The notes: generated by a model not told the origin, from the letters alone. A stretch of 64,000 nt of DNA from Vibrio sp. SCSIO 43135 (GCF_023716665.1 NZ_CP071859.1:186001-250000), one strand, 5' to 3'. Positions 1 through 10,250 are shown, counted from the stretch's first letter. Numbers and translations are program-made.

Positions 1-656
1 CGGAAGAAGAAGCCGCTAAGCTTGTCAATCAAGAAGAGCTGAAAGAGAGTGCGATCTTCAACGTTGAAAACAACGGTATCGTGTTCATCGATGAAATAGA
101 CAAGATCTGTAAGCGTGGTGAGAGCTCTGGCCCAGATGTGTCTCGTGAGGGTGTTCAACGTGACCTACTTCCTCTGATTGAAGGCAGTACGGTATCGACA
201 AAACACGGCATGGTGAAAACGGACCATATCCTGTTTGTGGCGTCAGGTGCTTTCCAAGTAGCGAAACCTTCAGACTTAATCCCAGAACTGCAGGGCCGTC
301 TGCCTATCCGAGTAGAGCTAGAAGCTCTTTCAAGTCACGACTTTAAGCGTATTCTGACTGAACCTAAAGCGTCTTTGACTGAGCAATACGTTGCGCTGAT
401 GAAGACAGAAGAAGTGGATATTGAGTTTACTGAAGAAGGTATCACTCAGATTGCAGAAGCTGCGTGGACGGTTAACGAAACGACAGAAAATATTGGTGCT
501 CGCCGCTTACACACGGTAATGGAGCGCTTGATGGATGAAATTTCGTTTGAAGCAACGGATAAATCAGGCTCTAAACTGACCATTGATGCCGAGTATGTGA
601 AAGCGAAACTGGGCGATACTATTGAAGATGAAGATCTAAGTCGCTTTATACTTTAA
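1..656 (+). CDS. hslU: HslU, ATPase subunit of the HslUV protease (3' part only)
   Basis: This is the C-terminal half of the AAA+ unfoldase that feeds substrates to the HslV peptidase in the cytoplasm. The gene enters from the left edge, and its reading frame begins at base 3. Visible features are the Walker B segment VFIDEID near base 90, the [18 protein letters not shown] segment that follows it (sensor and arginine-finger region), and the family's characteristic C-terminal tail EDLSRFIL, which inserts into HslV. About 218 of the usual ~440 residues are present. hslV would be expected just upstream, outside the window. A strong hairpin terminator follows at once, so this is the last gene of its operon. 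Identification is secure. Confidence 0.97.
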   Translation, partial: EEEAAKLVNQEELKESAIFNVENNGIVFIDEIDKICKRGESSGPDVSREGVQRDLLPLIEGSTVSTKHGMVKTDHILFVASGAFQVAKPSDLIPELQGRLPIRVELEALSSHDFKRILTEPKASLTEQYVALMKTEEVDIEFTEEGITQIAEAAWTVNETTENIGARRLHTVMERLMDEISFEATDKSGSKLTIDAEYVKAKLGDTIEDEDLSRFIL

Positions 657-676
657 TATCTAGAATTAATGCTCTG

Positions 677-707
677 AAAAAGCCGACCTTCGGGTCGGTT
701 TTTTTGT
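677..707 (+). terminator. Intrinsic terminator after hslU
   Basis: The stem CCGACC / GGTCGG encloses a TTCG tetraloop (683-698). It is preceded by AAAAAG and followed by seven T residues. This is a textbook rho-independent terminator ending the hslVU transcript. Confidence 0.9.
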
Positions 708-820
708 ACGTTGGCAAAAGTCGCGACAGTTCGCACTATTCTATTTATGTCATATTTTTGCCCCTCGTGATGTGTGATGCTAAGGCTTGGAATAGCAACC
801 ATTCTTAGCAAGGAAGCAAT

Positions 821-1501
821 ATGTCGAACACGCAGCACCATCCTTTGAATGACTATATCGAGTATCCAGTTGAAGAAATGTCGAGTCGTTCTTTACAAAA
901 CTACCTTGATATTAAGCGTCGCCACTCGATCCGAAGTTTCTCTGATAGGCCTGTACCCAAAGAAATTATAGAAAACTGCATCAGAGCCGCGGGGACAGCA
1001 CCAAGTGGGGCCAATCATCAGCCTTGGCACTTTGTTGCGATTAATAATTCACAAGTGAAGAGTCAAATTCGTCAGTCGGCCGAAGAGTTGGAACAATCTT
1101 TCTATCAAGGACGTGCTGGGCAGGAGTGGCTGGATGCACTAAAGCCACTGGGAACCAATGCTAATAAGCCTTATTTAGAAAAAGCACCTTGGCTCATCGC
1201 GGTGTTTTTACAAAAGAAAGGTGGAGTGAGCAATGATGGAGCGCAAACCAACTATTATGTGCACGAGTCTGTAGGGATTGCGACTGGGTTTCTCTTGCAA
1301 GCCTTGCATAATGCTGGGTTAGGAACGCTGACTCATACTCCCAAACCAATGAGCTTTCTGAGTAAGATTTGTGGTCGTGATAACGATACTGACAGGCCGT
1401 ATATGTTGATCGTCACGGGCTACCCTGAAGTGGATGCAACGGTACCAGAACATGCTATCAACAAAAAATCATTGGATGATATAGCTACCTTCATCGAGTG
1501 A
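821..1501 (+). CDS. Nitroreductase-family flavoprotein
   Basis: This 226-residue protein belongs to the FMN-dependent nitroreductase superfamily. The N-terminal RRHSIRSF segment and the following APSGANHQPWHFV stretch (about residues 59-72) are the usual FMN phosphate and ring-binding elements. The GIATGFLLQALHNAGLGTLTHTP segment is the conserved helix plus cofactor loop. The pattern is closer to the iodotyrosine-deiodinase/BluB-like branch than to NfsB, but the natural substrate cannot be read from sequence. The start has an AAGGAAG ribosome site eight bases upstream. It is a single-gene unit between the hslU terminator and a bidirectional terminator shared with the converging frd operon. 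Confidence 0.85.
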   Translation: MSNTQHHPLNDYIEYPVEEMSSRSLQNYLDIKRRHSIRSFSDRPVPKEIIENCIRAAGTAPSGANHQPWHFVAINNSQVKSQIRQSAEELEQSFYQGRAGQEWLDALKPLGTNANKPYLEKAPWLIAVFLQKKGGVSNDGAQTNYYVHESVGIATGFLLQALHNAGLGTLTHTPKPMSFLSKICGRDNDTDRPYMLIVTGYPEVDATVPEHAINKKSLDDIATFIE

Positions 1502-1512
1502 TGTTCAGGCAA

Positions 1513-1546
1513 TAAAAAAAGCTGGCTTTAAGCCAGCTTTTTCGTT
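1513..1546. terminator. Bidirectional terminator between the nitroreductase gene and frdD
   Basis: The stem GCTGGCTT / AAGCCAGC (1521-1538) has an A-run on its left and a T-run on its right, so it can terminate both the plus-strand nitroreductase transcript and the minus-strand frd operon. The two genes converge here with only 59 bases between them. Confidence 0.88.
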
Positions 1547-1560
1547 TTTGACATCTTTAA

Positions 1561-1941
1561 CTAGAAAAGCATAAAGATGAACACAACTGCGAGTGCTGAA
1601 ATCAAAAATGCAAACGCGTAGCAGGCCACTTTACCTGCGATACCCGCGTGGATTTTTAGATCATGCATACCATGGTGTACACGGTGCATCGCGTGCCACA
1701 TTGGCAATGCAAGCGTCGCAATAATGAATAATGCTCCAATGATGCTGGTAGCAAAATCGACCACGCGGTCATAGCTCAATGCTTCAGGGCTAATCACCCC
1801 CAGTGGAGCCAAAATACCAAGTACCAAGACCGTAATAGGTGTAACCATCGCAAACCAAGTACCGCCAGCGCCAAATAGGCCCCACCAGATAGGCTCGTCT
1901 GAACGTTTAGGTGCTCTATCTACAGAGAAGTTAGGTTTCAT
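1561..1941 (-). CDS. frdD: Fumarate reductase membrane anchor subunit D
   Basis: FrdD is one of the two small membrane subunits that anchor the fumarate reductase catalytic dimer and help form the menaquinol site. The protein is 126 residues with three hydrophobic helices and carries the diagnostic [20 protein letters not shown] block. It is the last gene of frdABCD, starts 13 bases after frdC ends, and runs into a bidirectional terminator. The length matches the family. Identification is secure from sequence and operon position. Confidence 0.96.
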   Translation of the reverse strand: MKPNFSVDRAPKRSDEPIWWGLFGAGGTWFAMVTPITVLVLGILAPLGVISPEALSYDRVVDFATSIIGALFIIATLALPMWHAMHRVHHGMHDLKIHAGIAGKVACYAFAFLISALAVVFIFMLF

Positions 1942-1954
1942 AGTTAGCGCTCCT

Positions 1955-2338
1955 TTACACCACGACTAGGACAACAAGCGAGATAAACGCAACCGCTGCC
2001 CATTGAGTTAATACAATGATTTTCTTGTCGACAGGTTTACCTTTCAAGCGAATCGGCATTACCTGCGGCATCATGCTAAAGAACGTTTGAGCGTGTAGCA
2101 GGCTTCCCGCCAGCGCGACGATGTTAATCGCAATCACAACTGGGTTAGCCATAAAGCCTAACCAAGTTTGCCATGCTTCAGGCCCTTTCACCAATGACCC
2201 TAATCCAAAGGTTAGGAAAATGGTGAAGAGTATCAACGGTAGGACGGTTGCTTCACGCAACATGTAGAAACGGTAAAACGGATGATCTTTCCACCAAGTA
2301 CGTTTTACTTCACGAACGTAAGGTTTACGATTACTCAT
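1955..2338 (-). CDS. frdC: Fumarate reductase membrane anchor subunit C
   Basis: FrdC is the second membrane anchor of quinol:fumarate reductase. It is 127 residues with three membrane helices. Glu29 (in MLREAT) and His82 (in SLLHAQTFF) fall at the same positions as the E. coli FrdC residues implicated in quinone chemistry, which supports both the start choice and an intact quinol site. It lies two bases after frdB ends, consistent with translational coupling in frdABCD. Confidence 0.96.
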   Translation of the reverse strand: MSNRKPYVREVKRTWWKDHPFYRFYMLREATVLPLILFTIFLTFGLGSLVKGPEAWQTWLGFMANPVVIAINIVALAGSLLHAQTFFSMMPQVMPIRLKGKPVDKKIIVLTQWAAVAFISLVVLVVV

Positions 2339-2340
2339 TT

Positions 2341-3096
2341 CTATGCCTCCTTCGCTGGTGTGCCATCAGGCTTTAGCATTGCGATTACAAAGTCCATCGA
2401 TGACTCGACTTTACCTTGGTTAACCGCCGCTGCTGGATCAACACTTTTAGGGCAGACCTCAGAACAGTAGCCAACGAAAGTACAGCCCCAAGCGCCATTT
2501 TCGCCATTGATCAGTGCCATACGCTCTGCCTTGCCGTTGTCACGGCTATCTAGGTTGTAACGGTGAGCTAGAGTCAACGCTGCAGGGCCGATAAACTCAG
2601 GATTCAAACCAAACTGAGGGCATGCCGCGTAGCACAGACCACAGTTGATACAGCCAGCAAACTGCTTGTACTTCGCCATTTGCTCTGGTGTTTGAATGTT
2701 CGTCCCGTCTTCTGGTTTACGGTCGTTACCAATGATGTATGGCTTAATTGCTTCAAGACGCTCAATAAATGGCGTCATATCGACAATCAAGTCTTTCTCA
2801 ATTGGGAAGTTGGCCAGTGGCTCGATCTTCACGCCATTTGGGTAGTCACGTAAGAAGCTTTTACATGCCAGCTTAGGTACGCCATTGACCATAATGCCGC
2901 AAGAACCACAGATAGCCATACGACAAGACCAACGATAAGACAGGTCTTTATCTAGGTTATCTTTGATGTAGCCAAGTGCATCAAGCGTCGACATAGTTTC
3001 GTCGAATGGTACTTCAAAGGTCTGGAAGTGCGGTTCTGCGTCTTTCTCAGGGTCATAACGCAGAATCTCTACTTTTTGGATGCGATTTGCTGACAT
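2341..3096 (-). CDS. frdB: Fumarate reductase iron-sulfur subunit B
   Basis: FrdB carries electrons from the quinol site to the FrdA flavin through three iron-sulfur clusters. The 251-residue protein shows the [2Fe-2S] cysteines 58, 63, 66 and 78. The ferredoxin-like C-terminal domain has cysteines 149, 152, 155 and 159 plus 205, 211 and 215, which supply the [4Fe-4S] and [3Fe-4S] clusters. The start codon overlaps the frdA stop (TAATG), indicating translational coupling. It acts on the cytoplasmic face of the inner membrane in anaerobic respiration. Confidence 0.97.
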   Translation of the reverse strand: MSANRIQKVEILRYDPEKDAEPHFQTFEVPFDETMSTLDALGYIKDNLDKDLSYRWSCRMAICGSCGIMVNGVPKLACKSFLRDYPNGVKIEPLANFPIEKDLIVDMTPFIERLEAIKPYIIGNDRKPEDGTNIQTPEQMAKYKQFAGCINCGLCYAACPQFGLNPEFIGPAALTLAHRYNLDSRDNGKAERMALINGENGAWGCTFVGYCSEVCPKSVDPAAAVNQGKVESSMDFVIAMLKPDGTPAKEA

Positions 3097-4913
3097 TATG
3101 CTTGCTCCTCTGCGTTCTTCTGTGCCGCTTTTGCTGCTTCTTCAGCCGCCGCTTTCTCTGCGGCTTCACCGTATAGACGAGCTTTAGGCTGTGACTTAGT
3201 GATAGTCACCTTGCTGTAGTCGATAGTTGGCGCTGCATCTGGTTGGAAGAAAGCCAGAGAGTGTTTGAGGAACTCTACGTCATCACGCTCAGTACAACCA
3301 TCGTCTAGACGCTGGTGGGCACCACGAGACTCTTTACGCAGGATCGCAGAGTGAACCATAGCTTCTGCTACTTCTAGGCCGTAACCGACTTCGATGGCGT
3401 AAAGAAGGTCAGTATTAAATACTTTGCCTTTGTCTTTTACGCTAATGCGCTTGTAGCGTTCTTTCAGCTCAGTGATTTTATCGATGGTAGCTTGCATCAG
3501 ATCTTCTTGACGGTAGATACCACAACCCGCTTCCATGGTGTGACCCATTTCAGTACGGATGTCTGCCCAGTTTTCATCACCTTCTTGATTCATTAGCGCT
3601 GCAATGCGGTCTTCAACCGCTTTGACCTGTTTCGCGATAGAGTCTTCGTTCCAGCCTTTGAACTCGGCTGCACGTTTCACCGCTTGCTCACCAGCCACGC
3701 GGCCAAATACCACGAATTCAGCCAGAGAGTTAGAGCCTAATCGGTTTGCACCATGCAAACCAACAGACGCACACTCACCGACCGCAAACAGGCCTTTAAT
3801 GCGAGTTTCACATTCACCGTTGGTTTCAATGCCACCCATGGTGTAGTGAACAGTAGGGCGAATTGGAATCGGCTCTTTCGCTGGGTCGACGTTCACGTAA
3901 GCTTTGGCAAGTTCACAGATGAACGGTAAACGTTCTTGTAGGTACTCTTCACCAAGGTGGCGAAGGTCAAGGTGTACCACATCACCGAGAGGGTGCTTGA
4001 TGGTGTTGCCTTTTTGCTGTTCGTGCCAGAACGCTTGAGAAACTTTATCTCGAGGACCAAGCTCCATGTATTTGTTTTTCGGCTGGCCAACAGGGGTCTC
4101 TGGGCCCATACCGTAGTCTTGTAGGTAACGGTAGCCATTCTTATTGACGATGATACCGCCTTCACCACGACACCCTTCGGTCATCAATATGCCCGTACCA
4201 GGTAGGCCTGTTGGGTGGTATTGAACAAACTCCATATCGCGCAGTGGAACACCGTGGCGATAAGCCATTGCCATACCATCACCCGTTACGATACCGCCGT
4301 TAGTATTACAATGGTAAACGCGGCCTGCGCCACCGGTTGCTAATACAACAGATTTGGCTTTAATTGTGACTAACTCACCTTCAGACATATGAATGGCAAT
4401 CAAGCCTTGCACTTCACCGTCTTCTACCAACAAATCCACGACAAAGTATTCGTCAAATCGTTTAATTTGCTCGTACTTCATGGACGTTTGGAACAGGGTG
4501 TGAAGCATGTGGAAGCCGGTTTTATCCGCTGCAAACCATGTACGCTCTACTTTCATACCACCGAAGCGGCGTACGTTTACTTCACCATTTTCTTTACGAC
4601 TCCATGGGCAACCCCATTGTTCCATTTGGATCATTTCGCGCGTCGCGTTTTCAACAAAATATTCAACAACGTCCTGTTCACATAGCCAGTCACCACCGCC
4701 AACAGTATCGTTGAAGTGGTTATCTAGACTGTCTTCATCCTTGATAACTGCTGCTGAGCCACCCTCTGCTGCGACTGTGTGAGAACGCATTGGATAAACT
4801 TTAGAAATCAGAGCAACTTCTAAATCAGGGTTTGCTTCAGCTGCTGCAATAGCAGTTCGAAGACCAGCGCCGCCTGCGCCGATGACTGCGATATCTGTGG
4901 TAAGAATTTGCAC
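3096..4913 (-). CDS. frdA: Fumarate reductase flavoprotein subunit A
   Basis: FrdA is the catalytic subunit that reduces fumarate to succinate using covalently bound FAD. The N-terminal dinucleotide fold has AVIGAGGAG, and the [10 protein letters not shown] segment contains the histidine that covalently binds [12 protein letters not shown] and the [14 protein letters not shown] region are also conserved. The reading frame stays open to 5066, but I place the start at the GTG at 4911-4913. It has a GGAGG ribosome site six to seven bases upstream and gives the expected 605-residue protein, whereas the extra N-terminal residues match nothing in the family. It is the first gene of frdABCD and divergent from epmA. 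Confidence 0.96.
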   Translation of the reverse strand: MQILTTDIAVIGAGGAGLRTAIAAAEANPDLEVALISKVYPMRSHTVAAEGGSAAVIKDEDSLDNHFNDTVGGGDWLCEQDVVEYFVENATREMIQMEQWGCPWSRKENGEVNVRRFGGMKVERTWFAADKTGFHMLHTLFQTSMKYEQIKRFDEYFVVDLLVEDGEVQGLIAIHMSEGELVTIKAKSVVLATGGAGRVYHCNTNGGIVTGDGMAMAYRHGVPLRDMEFVQYHPTGLPGTGILMTEGCRGEGGIIVNKNGYRYLQDYGMGPETPVGQPKNKYMELGPRDKVSQAFWHEQQKGNTIKHPLGDVVHLDLRHLGEEYLQERLPFICELAKAYVNVDPAKEPIPIRPTVHYTMGGIETNGECETRIKGLFAVGECASVGLHGANRLGSNSLAEFVVFGRVAGEQAVKRAAEFKGWNEDSIAKQVKAVEDRIAALMNQEGDENWADIRTEMGHTMEAGCGIYRQEDLMQATIDKITELKERYKRISVKDKGKVFNTDLLYAIEVGYGLEVAEAMVHSAILRKESRGAHQRLDDGCTERDDVEFLKHSLAFFQPDAAPTIDYSKVTITKSQPKARLYGEAAEKAAAEEAAKAAQKNAEEQA

Positions 4914-5333
4914 AGTTATCCTCCAGTGTGTGATTGCGGATGAATCCGCTTGTTGTAGTGAGTTAGGGCAAGCTGCCCCAAAAGTGGTATAGCCAGTGTA
5001 GAAGAGGTTGTTACGAGAAAAATTGATGTATTTAGGTTTTTTCACCGGAAATGCATACAAGAGCATAAAAAATATAGCTTATGTGACTGCTATCACGGCA
5101 ATGAATTCGGTCTAACTATCTATTGGCACTTCATGTGTTAATTACTTGTTGAGTATGATTTTTGTTATCAATATTCATGTGGTAAGAAAGATAGAAAACT
5201 TTACTGTAGTACGTTATTTGCTCACTTCAATCCAGCAGCGTGTAACTGCTTGCAAATTGGGTTAAAGGTGGTAATTTCTCGGCAACCCGCTAACCATTCA
5301 CTACCGATACATAGCATGATTGAGGCTCACCTG
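4914..5333. promoter_or_regulatory. Divergent frdA / epmA intergenic region
   Basis: This stretch of about 420 bases separates two divergently read genes and must hold both promoters. It is AT-rich between 5095 and 5220. Apart from the CRP-like palindrome at 5082-5097 and the ribosome sites next to each start, I see no complete FNR palindrome. A single ATCAA half-site near 5167-5171 is too weak to call. Open frames reaching into it from both sides are extensions upstream of the true starts. Confidence 0.5.
5082..5097. promoter_or_regulatory. CRP-like binding site between frdA and epmA
   Basis: TGTGACTGCTATCACG is TGTGA, six bases, then TCACG. This matches the CRP consensus half-sites at nine of ten positions. 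It lies about 170 bases upstream of the frdA start and 240 upstream of epmA, so it could control either gene. The call is a motif match only. Confidence 0.55.
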
Positions 5334-6305
5334 ATGCAATCTTCCTGGCAACCTACCGCTACCATTCAACAGCTTAAGCAGCGCGCTGAAACCTTGAAGC
5401 TGATTCGCCATTTCTTTGAGTTGCGTAACGTGCTGGGAGTTGACACGCCTGCGATGAGTCATGCCACTGTGACTGATGTGCACTTGCACACCTTTCAAAC
5501 CGAGTTTGTTGGGCCCGGCTATGCTGGAGGGCAAAGTTTATACCTAATGACCAGTCCGGAATTTCACATGAAACGCCTGCTTGCTGCGGGGAGCGGCTGT
5601 ATTTACCAGATCTGCAAAGCATTCCGAAATGAAGAGAACGGTCGCTACCACAATCCAGAATTTACTATGTTGGAGTGGTATCGAGTTGGTTTTAATCATC
5701 ATGATTTAATGGACGAAATGGATGAGTTGCTTCAGCTAGTACTAAAAAGTGAAGCAGCAGAGCGAATAACGTATCAAAACGCTTTCATTAGTGTATTAGG
5801 CATTTGTCCACTAGAGGCTGACATGGGTGAGCTAAAGAAAGTGGCAGCAAAGCTTGGTTTAAGTGATATCGCAGAGCCCGAGCAAGATAGGGACACCTTA
5901 TTACAGCTACTTTTTAGTATCGGCATAGAGCCAGAAATAGGGCAATCCAAGCCAGTATTTGTGTATGATTTTCCTGCTTCTCAAGCGGCGCTGGCTAAGA
6001 TCAACGAGCGTGACAACCGTGTAGCAGATCGCTTCGAGGTGTATTTTAAAGGTATAGAGCTCGCTAACGGATTCCATGAACTGGATAACCCTGTGGAGCA
6101 GCTTTCCCGCTTTGAACAAGATAATGCACTACGTGTGAAAATGGGGTTAAAACCTCAGCCAATTGATCACAATCTCATTGACGCATTAAAAGCCGGTCTA
6201 CCAGAGTGTGCTGGCGTTGCGCTAGGTATTGATCGCTTGATCATGCTAGCTCTAGGTTGTGAGCATATCGATGATGTCACGGCCTTTCCTTTGCCACGCA
6301 GCTAG
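5334..6305 (+). CDS. epmA: EF-P-(R)-beta-lysine ligase EpmA
   Basis: EpmA (also PoxA, YjeA or GenX) is a truncated class II lysyl-tRNA synthetase paralogue. It activates (R)-beta-lysine and attaches it to a conserved lysine of elongation factor P, relieving ribosome stalling at polyproline. The 323-residue protein has the class II motifs: [19 protein letters not shown] (motif 2) and the C-terminal [15 protein letters not shown] (motif 3). It lacks the tRNA anticodon-binding domain. I chose the ATG at 5334 because TGAGG lies eight bases upstream and the length matches E. coli (325 residues). The frame is open further upstream. Divergence from frdA is the conserved gammaproteobacterial arrangement. 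Confidence 0.95.
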   Translation: MQSSWQPTATIQQLKQRAETLKLIRHFFELRNVLGVDTPAMSHATVTDVHLHTFQTEFVGPGYAGGQSLYLMTSPEFHMKRLLAAGSGCIYQICKAFRNEENGRYHNPEFTMLEWYRVGFNHHDLMDEMDELLQLVLKSEAAERITYQNAFISVLGICPLEADMGELKKVAAKLGLSDIAEPEQDRDTLLQLLFSIGIEPEIGQSKPVFVYDFPASQAALAKINERDNRVADRFEVYFKGIELANGFHELDNPVEQLSRFEQDNALRVKMGLKPQPIDHNLIDALKAGLPECAGVALGIDRLIMLALGCEHIDDVTAFPLPRS

Positions 6306-6414
6306 CCGTTTCCGCGAAGCTAACTAAGATAAAGCTAAAAATGAATGGTGCTCTAGTTGGGTAGCAACCTGTGGTAGGAAGTACATGCTCGGAATATGCA
6401 TGTGCTGTAGGAAA

Positions 6415-6455
6415 AGAAAAAGGGTTGATGCATACACATCAACCCTTTTAAGTTT
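6415..6455. terminator. Bidirectional terminator between epmA and yjbH
   Basis: A perfect ten-base stem, AGGGTTGATG / CATCAACCCT (6421-6430 and 6437-6446), has a six-base loop with AAAA on the left and TTTT on the right. It lies between two converging genes. A second short inverted repeat, GCGATAGGCTTATCGC, follows at 6461-6476 next to the yjbH stop. Confidence 0.85.
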
Positions 6456-6477
6456 TACCTCGCGATAGGCTTATCGC

Positions 6478-8739
6478 TTATTCGACGCTGTTTGGTCTTT
6501 GGTACCAAGGAGAACGAGAGTCCGTCACACTGTATAAGTAGTGCTGTCTGTTCAGCATTTGGCCACCATCACGCGTTATAGGCTCCCAACCGATATTTGC
6601 ACGGCCAACACCAGGCTTGATCGTCATGATATCGAGTGGAATCGAGATGTAGAAACCTTTGTTGTAGCTACCTTCACCATATTCTTCAGCCGTTAGGTTA
6701 GTAAAGGTTGCATATGCACCAACAGAAACCCCCGACTTAAACTGTTTCGAGAAGTCGATTCGAGCACCTACATCGCCACCTAGGAACTGGCCTGCGCTGA
6801 CTTTAAACAGTGTGCTATCCAAGAACGACCATTCCGGTGTGTAGTAAGTCGTTAGGTGCCCTGTAAAGCCTTTATTGAGCACGTAGGCTCGACAAGACGT
6901 AGGGTTGGCGACACATTCAGCCGAGTTTGGATCAGAACCGTCGTAGTAGAAGTAATCTTCATCATAAACGCCGAACCATGAATCTGGGTCACGTTGGCTA
7001 ATGAAGTTTGCATCTAAACCAAATGCCCAGTTACTGTTCATTGGACGGTAAAGTACTTCACCACCGACACCAGCGAACATCATTTCCAGATAACCTGCAT
7101 AAGTCTGAGTATAAATCTCATCCATTGGTTGTTCGAACCAAGTTAATTGCAAGTGTTCTAAACGGACAGGGTTGTCGTGTACATAACTACGGAACATAGT
7201 ACGAACCCTTGGCGTTGCCTCATTACTCACGTGAGGAGATTGCGGGCTGTCTGTACCATAGTTGTACTTGTCGTAGTTATCGAACAGGTTAAAGTAGATT
7301 GAACCACCGAGTTCGATGTTATCCGTTAGCCACACATTTGAATTAGCATTGATACCAAAATGGTATAGGTAGAAAGCTTCAGGACCACCAATACTTTGCT
7401 TTAACACTGGAGAGAAGTTGTAATCCCAGCGTTCTTTACTGGAAGCAACCTCTTGGCCTCGCTCTGTAATGGGTTCAGTGGTAGAGAAAGCATCTTCTAC
7501 GTCCGAGTCGATTGACATATGATTCGCAGCGTTGACAAATGTTTCACGATCAATCGTGGTCTTAGTCATATCTAAGCCATTTTTCTGCTCGACGATTTCA
7601 AACGTTTTGATACTTTCAGTTGAGTTGTTGTTCAATACTCGCGCCGCACGGTCGTATGCTTCGCTGCGATCGCGATACTTCTTTTGTTCGCCTTTAACAA
7701 TGACAGTATCGTCTTTCACGCTAACGGTATTTTGCTTGTAGCCAGCATTGCTTTCGAGCTCTTTTGATACTTTATCCCAATCAGTGTCTTCTACGGTATC
7801 AAATGCTGTTGGGCGCATCTCGGCGGCAGGTTTCTCGTCATCACGCCATATTGCTTTCATATCATTAAAGTTGGTGTACACGTTAACACCGAAAGTGATG
7901 GTATCTCCCCTTTGGTAACTTAACTTGGCATCACCCCAGTCACCCAAACGGTAGTTCACACCAAAGTTCCACGGTGTGTGCTGTGTCATGTCTTTTGGCT
8001 CTGGATTTCGGTCGTTCTCTTGTGTAGGAAAGTCTTCGCTGTAGTCGTTACCTTCGTATTCGATCTTAATTCGAAGAGGCTCATAGGGAGTTTGATATTC
8101 TATACCACCAAAGAACGAAGCTGGCCCTTTGAACCAACGCTCAAATTCAACGAGACCACCTTTACCTTTTACGTTGTGAATATCGCCATCTCGGTCACAG
8201 AAATCCTCATCTATCTTACAAAATGGGTTAGTAGCACTGCCACTTTGACCTAAATATCCCCAACCGAAGCCCAAGGTAAAGTCGACAGGCCCGAAACGTT
8301 TAGTTGCCGCGATGTATTCACCATCAAACATCCCAGTGCCACCAAAATCTCGAATACCGATCGAGGTTTCCGGTATCCAGTAGCTTTCTTCGAGTAGTCT
8401 AAATTTAACGTCGATCCCTTTATCTGTGTAGAGATTATCTCCGCTGTAGTTTGGGTCTGGATTGAAGAGAACATCAGGAACGCGAGTGTATCGAATAGTC
8501 GCTTCTGCCCAAGGCATTAGCTGAATCGATGCCATATAGTGATGGTAGTCTTGGTTCCAGTTACCACCAATATTGAACTCACCAGGTTCCGCCATTCGAC
8601 CGGTAGGCGTTTGCATAAGACCAGTACCACCAAAATCGGATTGGGATACTTTCCAATTGGCGTCAGCACTTGCGAAACTTGGTGTAGTTGACAAAAGCCC
8701 AATAGAAGCTAGGAGTAAAGTGGGTTTTTGAGTTTTCAT
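6478..8739 (-). CDS. yjbH: YjbH-family exopolysaccharide outer-membrane protein
   Basis: This large (753 residues) YjbH/GfcD-family protein is predicted to sit in the outer membrane and take part in exopolysaccharide secretion. A signal peptide ends near TPSFA. The FGGTGLMQTPTGRMAEPGEF block and the later IRDFGGTGMFDGEY repeat of the same motif are typical of the family. The rest is rich in alternating beta-strand patterns. The C-terminal part ends in a barrel-like region with PGVGRANIGWEPITRDGG. ATG at 8739 overlaps the yjbG stop as ATGA and has AAGG upstream; a GTG one codon earlier is also possible. It is the last gene of the four-gene operon. In E. coli the homologous operon is Rcs-controlled; here regulation is not known. 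Confidence 0.85.
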   Translation of the reverse strand: MKTQKPTLLLASIGLLSTTPSFASADANWKVSQSDFGGTGLMQTPTGRMAEPGEFNIGGNWNQDYHHYMASIQLMPWAEATIRYTRVPDVLFNPDPNYSGDNLYTDKGIDVKFRLLEESYWIPETSIGIRDFGGTGMFDGEYIAATKRFGPVDFTLGFGWGYLGQSGSATNPFCKIDEDFCDRDGDIHNVKGKGGLVEFERWFKGPASFFGGIEYQTPYEPLRIKIEYEGNDYSEDFPTQENDRNPEPKDMTQHTPWNFGVNYRLGDWGDAKLSYQRGDTITFGVNVYTNFNDMKAIWRDDEKPAAEMRPTAFDTVEDTDWDKVSKELESNAGYKQNTVSVKDDTVIVKGEQKKYRDRSEAYDRAARVLNNNSTESIKTFEIVEQKNGLDMTKTTIDRETFVNAANHMSIDSDVEDAFSTTEPITERGQEVASSKERWDYNFSPVLKQSIGGPEAFYLYHFGINANSNVWLTDNIELGGSIYFNLFDNYDKYNYGTDSPQSPHVSNEATPRVRTMFRSYVHDNPVRLEHLQLTWFEQPMDEIYTQTYAGYLEMMFAGVGGEVLYRPMNSNWAFGLDANFISQRDPDSWFGVYDEDYFYYDGSDPNSAECVANPTSCRAYVLNKGFTGHLTTYYTPEWSFLDSTLFKVSAGQFLGGDVGARIDFSKQFKSGVSVGAYATFTNLTAEEYGEGSYNKGFYISIPLDIMTIKPGVGRANIGWEPITRDGGQMLNRQHYLYSVTDSRSPWYQRPNSVE

Positions 8740-9497
8740 CACAAGCCTTTTCTCATGCTAATTAATGTTACGATTTTTCTCTCCAACTCGAGCATTTCTT
8801 CCGAGTCGGTATTAAAACCTAGAAACAAAATACTGCCTGGAGCAACAGTTGCTTGGTCATCGTTCCAATAGGCATAACCAGAACGAGTAAACTCGCCATC
8901 TGGGTATATTATCCATACGTAACTGCGATGAGCGCTGGATAGCAAACTTGCTTCGGCTAAGTAGTCTGACACGGTGTAGCCGGAACGAATCTCGAGTGTA
9001 CCAGGACGAAAAAGAAGGCCTTCAACAATTACTTGATTGCTGCGGTTTGGAACAATAATTTCGTATTGACCAGCAAGTATCGGGTTAGATGAAGGGACAA
9101 GTCGGATCACATCGTAATCGAGTGAGATTTTCTCACGGTAACCTACATCCCAGCGTTTGATTTGTTCAATGAGCAACTTTGCGGATTCTTTGAATGTATC
9201 TTCTTCAGCAACAAGTTGATTCAATTGCTTGAGTACGCCTGTTTTTAGTTGCTCCGCTTCATGCTCTTTGGATATATCAAATATTTGATTAGCCAATGGG
9301 TAGGCGAGTGGGGAAGATTGCTTACTGTTCGCGATGGTATCTTTAAAAACCTGCTCCAATCTAACTGGCTCAGGATAAGAGAGTGTGATGCTTTCAGAAG
9401 GTATCTGTATTGATAACTTGCTATTCGTTTCCGCAGAGAGAGTAGGTGATGAAAGGCACAAAGCGGAAAAAAATGCGATGCCGTATTTGAGGTTCAT
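8739..9497 (-). CDS. yjbG: YjbG/GfcC-family capsule biosynthesis protein
   Basis: This periplasmic protein of about 252 residues belongs to the GfcC/YjbG family. A Sec signal peptide (MNLKYGIAFFSALCLSSPTLSA) is followed by a predicted two beta-grasp-domain arrangement, including the VEGLLFRPGTLEIRSGYTV segment that resembles SLBB folds of export proteins. I chose ATG 9497 because it gives a clean signal peptide; the frame is open to an ATG at 9545 that would overlap yjbF by 32 bases. It is translationally coupled to yjbH downstream. The precise biochemical role is not established; proximity to the other three yjb genes supports a part in polysaccharide secretion. Confidence 0.78.
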   Translation of the reverse strand: MNLKYGIAFFSALCLSSPTLSAETNSKLSIQIPSESITLSYPEPVRLEQVFKDTIANSKQSSPLAYPLANQIFDISKEHEAEQLKTGVLKQLNQLVAEEDTFKESAKLLIEQIKRWDVGYREKISLDYDVIRLVPSSNPILAGQYEIIVPNRSNQVIVEGLLFRPGTLEIRSGYTVSDYLAEASLLSSAHRSYVWIIYPDGEFTRSGYAYWNDDQATVAPGSILFLGFNTDSEEMLELERKIVTLISMRKGL

Positions 9498-9513
9498 AGA
9501 GCGGCCCTGCTTA

Positions 9514-10233
9514 CTAATTACTTGAATAAGGTTTGAGAACTTCATAGCTGATCGATAGCTGTTCAGGGATTAACCACTGGTCACTTTTAACAACATTGCC
9601 TGAATTATCCACCCAATATTGGTTTGCCAATGATGCCTTGCTATTCGAGAAGACGATATGCTCTTCGATAAGTGACGTATCTCTACTCCAAAGTAATGAA
9701 TTTAGTTTTTCTTCACGCACTTTTGCTGATGTGATAATTGTATTGTTGCCAAATCGATAGTTTGGCTGCCAATCATATGTTGCCTGCCAGTTGGTAACAG
9801 AACTAACCAGCGGGAGTGGTAAGTTATCGCCGCTTGCGTTTTCCTTGGCTACTGAAATACCAGCGATGTTGGCTTCTTCTAGGTTAAGTGTTTTAACAAT
9901 GCGGCCATTTTCAGTAACGATCATAGCACTGTCGGCAGATAGCCATTTTAATCTTTCAGCACCTGTGGCTGGGTTCTTTTCTGCAAATGCCAGCACCATG
10001 AAGATACGTGGGCCATCATTAATTCTTACGTACATGCTGGCGTATGGAATGTTTTGCACTTGCTCTTTAGTTAGAGCAACATCGTCAAAGCCGTATAGGG
10101 CTTCTTCGATAGTGGCATTTAAGCCTTGAAACTTCTGGCTGCACCCTGTTAGCAACATGAAAGAAAGAGCAAAAATTGAACGGGGTATTTTTTTTACGCG
10201 CAGGGAATGCTTGCCGCTTAGGAAATAAAACAT
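9514..10233 (-). CDS. yjbF: YjbF/GfcB-family lipoprotein
   Basis: This 239-residue lipoprotein belongs to the YjbF/GfcB family, associated with exopolysaccharide and group 4 capsule secretion. The lipobox LLTGC places the acylated cysteine at residue 31 after an unusually long, basic N-region (KHSLRVKKIPR). A GAGG ribosome site precedes the ATG by about eight bases. It lies downstream of yjbE, separated by a strong terminator, so its expression probably depends on read-through or its own promoter. The molecular function is unknown. Confidence 0.8.
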   Translation of the reverse strand: MFYFLSGKHSLRVKKIPRSIFALSFMLLTGCSQKFQGLNATIEEALYGFDDVALTKEQVQNIPYASMYVRINDGPRIFMVLAFAEKNPATGAERLKWLSADSAMIVTENGRIVKTLNLEEANIAGISVAKENASGDNLPLPLVSSVTNWQATYDWQPNYRFGNNTIITSAKVREEKLNSLLWSRDTSLIEEHIVFSNSKASLANQYWVDNSGNVVKSDQWLIPEQLSISYEVLKPYSSN

Positions 10234-10250
10234 TGTATTGCCTCGGAAAC

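Noticed and set aside
4389..4782. Two overlapping plus-strand open frames inside frdA
   Set aside because: Shadows of a highly conserved flavoprotein gene; no ribosome sites or recognisable domains.
5155..5175. Possible FNR site upstream of frdA
   Set aside because: Only the right half (ATCAA) fits; the left half does not resemble TTGAT at the required spacing.
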